Shown here: positions 56,806-64,000 of the stretch, piece after piece | Layout of the letters: every line of letters begins with the position of its first letter | Position numbering within the stretch: the stretch's first letter is position 1 | NCBI GenBank assembly: GCA_963691655.1 | Contig: OY829328.1 | Coordinates: 77,814,400-77,878,399 of the forward strand | Length of the DNA: 64,000 nucleotides | Direction: 5' to 3' | From: Toxonevra muliebris | Taxonomy: Eukaryota > Arthropoda > Insecta > Diptera > Pallopteridae | Program-made: the position numbers and the translations under genes | Notes under the pieces: generated by a model | Databases searched by the model: none | What the model saw: only the letters and a program-made list of their open reading frames with translations | What the model was told of the DNA's origin: nothing

Positions 56806-57839
56806 TTTTGTTTTTTTTTTGAGTTAGTTTAATTTTTGTTGGTTTCGGTTTTGGTTTGTGTATATGCGCGAATATCTGCGACTATTTGATTGCTGCCGGT
56901 TTGCTGTTTTTTTCTCAACTGTTTAGGTGTTGCTGGCAATGTTGGTGTTGTTCACTCAACTGATGATGTTGTTGCTATTGCTTCCACTTAGAGTTGATGA
57001 TGATGATGATGATGATTTTTTAAACTTTTCGTTTGTTTTATATATTTCTGTTATGTATGTCTGCCCTTCTGCTTCTTTAGCAGAATCTATGCGAATTTTT
57101 GAGTAACTTCTGGATTAATCTGTGTGGATATAGATAGATAAAAAAAAAAAATAAAAATATAATTAATTTCAACTTTATACAATTTTTATATACATAAAAA
57201 CTTAGTATAGTTATAATCAAAATTAACGTCCATCAGTTTAAATTCAAATAAACGTGTGCGTACGCTTAAAATCTTGAAAACTCATACATACATATCTATT
57301 AACAAAGTATTTTGTGTCTTACCCAACAAGTAGTTAACTTATTTAAATTGTTATTTAATTTTATTATTATTTAATTTTAAGAATCATGAATTTATTGTGC
57401 ACACTTATTTTTGTCAATCATGTTTGTTTACTGATGCATAAAAATCCGCCAATTATTTATTTATTAGGTGTTCTCGTATGGCAGGGAATTCACCTGCCAT
57501 TGCTCATATTAAGCTGGTAGTGTCAATAATGTCTTCAAAAATATTTATTTTATAAATATTTGCATTAAAAATTTATTTGGTTTATTGACAAAAGAAGTTA
57601 ACAGCACTTGAAATGCTTGATTTTAAGGGTCTTCCAAAGAAGATCAAACAATATGTAGATGGAAAATTTTTTTCTATCTTCATAACTTCTAGAGACACCA
57701 GATTAATTCCGATTGGATCTCAAAGTGAAAAAAGAATAAAAATTTTGAGCTTGAATGAAAAAAGCAATGATGAAGCATGGGTCACTAATAGAATCTAAGA
57801 GAGGAAAGGGGGCAGGGAAAAGAGGGAGAGCGCTTTGTA
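56806..57839. other. Upstream region of Picot, nothing recognised
   Basis: Contains a (GAT)n microsatellite at 56995-57016. The 61-codon frame at 57613-57798 has no family signature. Confidence 0.4.
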
Positions 57840-59120
57840 TTGGGAGTATGAATGTATAAACTCGTATTTTTTTTTCGTAATTTGGGCATTTATTGTAAAA
57901 AAGTGATTATAAATTTATTCTTTAAAGTATTGTCCATCGTTAGCCACAACCTTTTCCCATCTTTCTGGTAGCATACGGATTCCGCGTCGAAAGAACTCCT
58001 CATCTTTTGATGCTATCCACGAATCGACCCATTTTTTGAGTTCTTCGAAAGAACGGAAGTGCTGTTCAGCCAGGCCATGTGTCATCGATCGGAACAAGTG
58101 GTAGTCACAGAAGGAGCAATGTCTGGAGAATACGGCGGGTGGGGTAGCACTTCCCATTTCAGCGTTTCCAAGTATGTTTTTACTTGCCTTGTAACATGCG
58201 GCCGAGCATTGTAGTGCTGAAGAATAACTTCGTCGTGTCTATTCTCATATTCTGGCCTCTTATCCTTTAATTCTCCGCTCAAAAGCATCAATTGTAGTCA
58301 GTAGCGGTCGCCAGTGATCGTTGCATTCGGTTTCAACAGCTCATAATACACGACACCTTTCATATCCCATCAAATACACAGCATGAGCTTGGATCCATGG
58401 ATGTTCGGCTTTGCCGTTGATGTTGATGCATGTCCGGGCGGTCCCCATGATTTTTTACGCTTTGGGTTATCGTAACGTATCCGCTTTTGATCGCCAGTCA
58501 CAATACGATGCAGAAAACCCTTTCTTTTCTGTCGTTCAATCAGCAGTTCACATGTGAAAAATCGTCGTTCGACGTCTCTCGGCTTCAATTCGTACGGCAC
58601 CCAATTTCCTTGCTTTTGAATTATTCCCAATGCTTTTAATCGTTTAGAAATGGTTGATTGATCAACTCCTAAAGACTCTGCAAGTTCTTGTTGCGTTTGA
58701 CATGAATCTTTTGCGAGTAATGCCTTTAATTCTTCATCTTCGAACTTTTTCGGGCCGCCTGAACGTTCCCTGTCTTCAACATCAAAATCAAAACTTTTGA
58801 AACGGGCATACCACACCTGACACATTCTAACGTCTATAGCACAGTCAGGATAAGCTTCAGTGAGTAAACGATGTGCTTCAGTTGCGTTTTTCCTTAAATG
58901 GAAGAAGCAAATTAAAACTTCCTGTTTTGTTGGCACGAAATTCAACATTTTCAGCTATAGTAAAACACTTTTGTAAAATTATGAAAATTATTTGACAGAT
59001 CAATCCTTATAGTATTTTTGGCGCTCTTCGAGATAGAATAACTGTCAATGTCAAAAAAATGGAGCGTATGATAGATATGAAGTTAGTCACAATTACGAGT
59101 TTATACATTCATACTCCCAA
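57840..59120 (-). mobile_element. Full-length mariner element
   Basis: 1281 bp with 27-bp perfect terminal inverted repeats beginning TTGGGAGTATGAATGTATAA and TA on both sides (57838-57839, 59121-59122). It carries one transposase gene on the minus strand and nothing else. Confidence 0.95.
57915..58948 (-). pseudogene. Mariner transposase, inactivated
   Basis: From ATG (MLNFVPTKQEVLICFFHLR) to the terminal GQYFKE the frame would give about 343 residues, normal for mariner. Helix-turn-helix: TQQELAESLGVDQSTISKRL, then WVPYELKPRDVERR. Catalytic blocks: first Asp in TGDQKRI present; second block reads LQHYNARPH, so Asp is replaced by Tyr; third Asp in DYHLF present but in a shifted frame. Two in-frame TGA stops (near 58370 and 58284) and a two-base insertion before the third Asp complete the inactivation. 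The gene cuts and pastes DNA in active relatives; this copy cannot. Confidence 0.93.
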
Positions 59121-59230
59121 TAGATTAAATACTTTCCACCGTTTACCAAAGAAAACAAAAACCCTAAAAACGGACTAGTCTGGAAAGTCAGTGAACCGTT
59201 TTAGAATAGATCAGGCCATTAATGAAGAAA

Positions 59231-59700
59231 AAAAACTAAAATGAGTACCTTCTGCACTCGTCATATGATGTGATAATCTTTATATACATAATCGTAGAGA
59301 TTTGTATGTTTGTAATCGTCTAACTTCTGAACGACTTGACCGATTGAAGTCATATTTCCAGAATATATATTTTCCTGAACGAAAGGATGAAACATAGCTA
59401 TTCATAATGGCTTTTAAGAAAGTGGACGTGGCACTTCTCATACAATCCTATTACTTTTTTGGGTATATCACAAGAACCATTTATAGCTCAGTACAGAAAT
59501 TTGGTACAATAACGAGAATTGACAATGCCATGCTACAACAAAAATATGGGTGGGACTGACAAAGGGGGTGTGGCACCTTCCATATAACCTGAATTTTCAG
59601 AATGAGATATTTTTGGAGCCGCTTATGGTACGATACTAAAATTTAAATTCTTTCAGTTTGTCGGATTAGTGGGTGTGGCATCATGCTCCACTTTTATTTT
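59231..59700. repeat. Remnant of a dispersed DNA element with GTGG(G/A)CGTGGCA motifs
   Basis: Starts with the inverted-repeat partner of 55828-55872. AACTTCTGAACGACTTGACC, AGTGGACGTGGCACTTCTCA, GGGGGTGTGGCACC and GTGGGTGTGGCA follow, a style common in fly interspersed repeats. No coding frame. Confidence 0.45.
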
Positions 59701-59770
59701 CTACTACTATTTATACTACTATTTTTACTACTATTTCTACTGCTATTTCTACTACTATTTTCTGCTACTT
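59699..59770 (+). repeat. (TACTACTATTT)n microsatellite
   Basis: CTACTACTATTTNTACTACT-type units with small changes. Confidence 0.8.
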
Positions 59771-59892
59771 TTAAACTTCATTTTTTCTACAATTTCTTCA
59801 TATTTTAAATCGATAAAGTAAATACTCTAGAAACTACTAAATTTTGTCCATTCCATAGTTGCTACTACTGAAAATATTTCAACACAATTGGA

Positions 59893-60115
59893 ATTGAGAG
59901 GCTGAAAACAAAAGGAGATTAAAATTTTTATAAGAAGATAAGTGAAATAAATTTATGTATCAGCGCAAGAGCGTTACAAGTAATACGACTTGGAGAGAAA
60001 CAACTTGAAGTAAGTGAAAAAATGATATTGTAAGTCTTTCAGAGCAAAAACGGCACAGCGACTTAACCAGTTTCGCTCTGAAGGTCACTAATGCCGCTTC
60101 TGCTTTAAAGCAGCG
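59893..60115. mobile_element. Foldback element family U, copy 3 (right end missing)
   Basis: Left end GAGAGGCTGAAAACAAAAGG; interior AGTAATACGACTTGGAGAG, then TCTTTCAGAGCAAAAACGGC, matches copy 1. The right terminal repeat was not found. Confidence 0.65.
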
Positions 60116-60699
60116 CAACATACACAATAAAATTTTGTACCTGTGTGAGCGCTAAGGCGATGACAGGGCACGGGCATTTTCTACGGCATATCACGCGCGT
60201 GCTAGTTCTGCGTAAATTACAATTTTGATAGAAGTAAAAACCTATTTCCTTTTATCAGCTGTTAACCGTTATAGATAAGACTTTTATGTCTTCGGTGACC
60301 CCTAGTGAAATTTTCTGGCAAATATTTTTGTGGAATATTTTAATCCTTAAATGTCTCTTTTGAAAGGGCTTTTGAGGTTTTCATCAAAAAAAGGGCCAAG
60401 TTGTGCCATATAAAGAGGAACTAGAGGGTTAAGATGTTCTACATAAATAACCCTTGTAAAATTCTGCCATACAACTTTGTCAATAAGATTTTCCTCAGAT
60501 ATCAATTTACAATACTTTTTGCACTTTAACCATAATAACAAAACTTTGACCCAGTGTAAAAAAAATCTGAGACGTGCTGGACTATAAGTTTGTTTTACAA
60601 AAATGGGCTACACAATCTTTTCTTTTAGGATTTAAGGATAGCTATTCTGTTGCAGCCAAAAAGTCTTAATTTGTTGGGCTGTGTTATTATAAGGAAAAA
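60116..60699. other. Nothing recognised
   Basis: No repeats or coding signatures; the short minus frame at 60347-60541 is unsupported. Confidence 0.4.
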
Positions 60700-60953
60700 A
60701 CCAATTGTATGTAAGAGCAAAAATTATACAATAATTCTTTCAGAGCAAAAACAACATTATGATCTATTTCGTTTTTGCTCTAAACATATTTCGTTTCTTT
60801 TTTGCTCTGAACATATTTCGTTTCGTTTTTGCTCTGAACATATTTCGTTTCGTTTTTGCTCTGAACATATTTCGTTTCGTTTTTACTCTTAAGTAAAATT
60901 ATACCACTTTTTTCTGAACTTAGAAGTTGTATCGCTTTTACTCTCAGCTTTTC
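60700..60953. mobile_element. Foldback element family U, copy 4, with 27-bp tandem repeats
   Basis: Right end (reverse-complemented) GAAAAGCTGAGAGTAAAAGC; left end truncated. Inside, CATATTTCGTTTCGTTTTTG, then CTCTGAA, repeats four to five times (60764-60893), an expansion of the block seen in copy 1. Confidence 0.8.
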
Positions 60954-62214
60954 AATTTTCATTTGATTCTAGTTGTTGAAATTTTGTTGATTTTTAAAAC
61001 TTTTGGATAAATTGTGTAAACCGGGTAAAAATCATTGAAGACCTTTCAGTCGATTTATTCTGGAATACCCCACAATATGTAGAATATTTGGTATTTATTT
61101 TCAAAAAAAAAAAAAAAAATTGTGTTTTTTTTTGCTTGTTATCATTTTTTGGCAAAATATTATTTCCGCGAATTTATGTAAATGTCAAATTAAAATAATA
61201 TAAACTATAAACTTTGTCCATTATTAGCGTATCTTTTTTTAGGTACTCGTTTTTATTTAAAGCTAATAATAATTGTCCACATTTACCAATTTCCATAAAG
61301 TCGAATTTATTAAATTTTTTTGAGTACTCTATACCCTTCAGCACCCATTATCTGTAGTGCGTCGTCTTCTTCATGGACAAAAATAAATTATAAATTAAAA
61401 AAAAAAGGAAAAATCTACATAATCAGAATAACATATTTTTGCAAAAAAAAACACAAACATAATAATAAAAAAAAACAACACTAGAAGACGAAAAAAAAAT
61501 CTCTTAACTATTTGTTTGTAAACAAAATTCTTACAAAAGAGTAACAGTGATGAGAGTGAAAATAACAGCTTATCACTTGTTAAGCGAAATGGAAATTCAT
61601 AAAATCTTTTTATAATATAACTAATAAATTTTAAAGGGAACTCTGATTTGCACTTAATTTACTATTACTCAAGAAATCTTTATCCACTGTTTTGAGAATT
61701 TACTAAATTATCATTACTTATGATTTTGTTTTCAACACACAACTTAAGTCAACTTAAGCTGTTATTAATTGCTACCATAAATATTATGTTAATTTCAAAT
61801 GTTTACCAACGCTTAAAGTAAAAAAGGTGTTAACTTTAGTGAGCGAGTCTACTGTTGATTTGGGGGTGATTTGACAACGATGATGGCGATGACGACGATG
61901 ACGCCCGGTTGCTAAGAAGTCTAGTGCCATAAGTTGTTGTTTATTTGTTTTATACCATCTGCCGGTAACATTAATATTCATATATTTAGTTTAAATTATA
62001 ATTTGTTTTTAATAGTCTTCTAATATTTCTTAAATACATACATATTTTCATAGAAATTTCATTTCGTGTATTTATTCGGTTTTTTTCGTTAGCGTTTATA
62101 TATTTTTGATTAACACTTTATGGCAAGGTTGCAACTTGATTTATTTTTTTTGTTAAATAATATACAAAATTCTTCAAGAATGAAGAACAACAAAATTCAA
62201 TTGATAGCACCGCA
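60954..62214. other. Intergenic DNA, nothing recognised
   Basis: AT-rich with A runs; GATGGCGATGACGACGATGACG near 61881-61902. Confidence 0.45.
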
Positions 62215-63240
62215 AAAAACCCAAAGGACAACGTTTCACGGATATGCACCTGGAATGTCCGAACCCAATACAGGGAAGTGGGTATCGAAAGATACTGATC
62301 TGACATCACCGCTATTCAGGAAATGCGATAGACGGGACAAGGTTGCTCGAAGAGCACAGCCTGTGACATCTACTACAGTTGCCATGATCTGAGACACTAG
62401 TTTGGAATTGGATATGTAGTTTGCAAGAGACGCAAGCCAGTAAACATTAACGCAAAGTTCTTCAACACCTAATTTGTGTCCGTGCCCCGACGGACACGAA
62501 GTATGAGGCGCCCAAAGATGATTTCTACGAAATTCTCGATAAAACCTATAAGGATTGTCTTCGCCACAACATTCAAATCGTGTTAGGCGACTTAAGTCCC
62601 AAGATGGGCAAGATAAGTCTTTCTGGTCCGACAATCGGAAAATTCAGTCTTCACCGTCTTCGCCGCGGCACGAAACTTGATAGTTAGAAGTATCAGATTC
62701 CAATATCTCGATAATAATAAGATCACTCTTGTGTCTTCTGATTAAAAAGAACGAAACCAAATTGGCCACGTTGTGATCGACGGAAGGCACGCTTCAAGTA
62801 TACTAGACGAACGCACGATACGTGGTGTAAACATCAACTCTGACCATTACTTGGTTGCAGCAAAGGTCCGCACACATCTATGTGAAGCAAATCGCATGCG
62901 GATATGTACACAGAGAAAGTTGGATGTCGAAAAGCAGCAAACACAACAGACAGCCGAAGCCTTCGTTAATCGACTCTCATTCCTCCTAAGGCTCTAAACT
63001 CAATTGCGTCGAACGACGGTAAGTTCGAGCTGTTAAGCAGCGATACAGACAATTGAAGAGGGAAGAGAAACGTCTTTTCAGGTGCAAGAAACGAAAGGCA
63101 GAAAGGCATGAGTTCGATGATATAGAGATGTTTGAGGACTGGAATGAGGTTCGAAAATTCTTCGAAAAAATAAGACGCCTGACTAATAGTTTGAAGACTG
63201 GCGCCTCTTCGTGCTAGGACGCAAACGGGTTGGATAACAT
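62215..63240 (+). pseudogene. RTE-clade LINE fragment (endonuclease and linker)
   Basis: In shifting frames: CTWNVRTQYREVGI, EMRWTGQGC, VLGDLSPKMGK, IGKFSLHR, FQYLDNNKITLVSSD, NQIGHVVIDGRHASSILDER, VNINSDHYLVAAKVRTHLCE, then EEKRLFRCKKRKAERHEFDD and EVRKFFEKIRRLT. These are the apurinic-type endonuclease and following linker of RTE-clade elements, with the SDH motif kept. Stops and frameshifts are frequent and the reverse transcriptase part is absent, so it is an old, truncated copy. Confidence 0.8.
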
Positions 63241-63384
63241 TTTCTTAATGCAATAAGTGATTAGTTACATGGATTCGAAACAGGGATTGTTAGAACAAAA
63301 AGTTGAAATTCTACCCTTCACCCCCAAGTCTGTGGGCTTTTGATCCATCTTTTTCATGATAGAAAACAGCAATTTTGTCCTTTT

Positions 63385-64000
63385 TACAAACTTGAACCTG
63401 AAGAAATTTAACCTGTAGCAACTTGTACCGAAAGTTCTTTGCCTTTGAAGAAAACTGATCATTAACTTGAAGGAATTAGACACAGAAGGAATTTTAATTT
63501 GACGGCACTTGAACCTTATAACCTTAAACTAGAAGAAAATTTTACTGAATGAAAGTTGAATCTGAAGAAATTTGAACCTGTAGGAACTGGAACCTATAAA
63601 AACTGAAACCTGAAGGAACTGGACCTTGCAGAAACTCGAAACTGACGAAACTTGAATTCGAAGATATTTTAAACAGACGAAACTGAAACTTTAAGAAATT
63701 TAAAACTCAAGAATCTTTAGCCTAGTGAAACTTTAACCTGAAGAAATTTAAACCTTAAGAATCTTTAGACTGATACAACTCGAACCTGATGAAATTTAAA
63801 CCTTACGAATCTTTAGCCTTATAAAACTTCATCCTGAAGAAATATAACCAGCAGAAACTTGAACCTAAAGTACCTTGACCTTGAAAAAATTTAACCTTAG
63901 GAGATTTAAACCTGAAGAAACTAGTATCTGTATATAGCAACGTGAACTTAAAATGCCTTGACCTTGAAGAAAATCGAACTTGAAGAGATTTGAACCTGAA
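63385..64000 (+). repeat. Degenerate 16-bp array, runs off the window
   Basis: Units such as GAACCTGAAGAAATTT, GAACCTGTAGGAACTG and AAACCTGAAGGAACTG keep a 16-bp register, clearest at 63555-63660. Not closed at the right edge. Confidence 0.85.

Noticed and set aside
57613..57798. 61-codon frame between Picot promoter and mariner
   Set aside because: No family motif; short frames of this size are expected by chance.
62236..62634. 132-codon minus frame
   Set aside because: Antisense of the decayed RTE endonuclease on the plus strand.
1..64000. CRISPR array, operon or prokaryotic system
   Set aside because: The short arrays are contiguous degenerate tandem repeats without unique spacers, and all gene structure is eukaryotic.

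Overview
The window is AT-rich nuclear DNA from an insect, most likely a higher fly (Diptera, Brachycera). The only host protein-coding gene I can support is a spliced SLC17-family transporter. Its exons read almost straight through as the fly gene Picot (putative inorganic phosphate cotransporter). The core-promoter motifs (Inr TCAGTT plus DPE) and the mobile elements (R1-clade LINE, mariner, Tc1, RTE) also fit a fly. Genus cannot be decided from the sequence alone.

The gene lies on the minus strand and spans nearly the whole window. The first coding exon is at 56036-56108 and six more coding exons lie between 4918 and 2340. All six introns have GT..AG ends, and the assembled frame is open for 542 residues. 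Intron 1 is about 51.1 kb (4919-56035), so most of the window is a single intron filled with mobile and tandem repeats. The probable 5' leader and promoter lie at 56.1-56.8 kb. A second minus-strand core promoter (Inr plus correctly spaced DPE) sits inside the intron near 14806.

Main nested elements, left to right: a decayed Tc1/mariner transposase (0.1-0.4 kb); an inverted tRNA-derived SINE (6.1-6.4 kb); an 18-bp minisatellite (6.75-7.6 kb); a complete but dead Tc1 element with a TA duplication (8107-9391), inserted into a 27-bp array; a 165-bp Harbinger-like MITE with a TTA duplication and an empty-site paralogue (20475-20639); a nearly intact R1-clade non-LTR retrotransposon (22.06-27.53 kb) inserted into an older foldback element; a 298-bp hAT-like MITE with an 8-bp duplication (30776-31073); a tandem satellite (36.2-38.0 kb); 10-bp arrays (40.2-42.3 kb) interrupted by a 621-bp foldback element; and a 4.1-kb LTR retroelement (43150-47224) with two 431-bp LTRs that look identical, a 5-bp duplication and a tRNA-Tyr-type primer site, but no recognisable gag or pol. 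Further right are pieces of an I/LOA-like LINE, a second SINE, a 12-bp/48-bp higher-order array, a full-length but inactivated mariner (57840-59120), an RTE-clade LINE 5' fragment (62.2-63.2 kb) and a 16-bp array running off the right edge.

The most notable items are the very young non-autonomous LTR element without coding capacity, the R1-clade LINE interrupted by only one in-frame stop, several new-looking foldback/MITE families with copies inside the window, and four classes of degenerate short-unit arrays (10, 12, 16 and 18 bp). No tRNA, rRNA, CRISPR or bacterial-type gene is present. Alignments were done by eye, so identity statements are approximate unless called exact.
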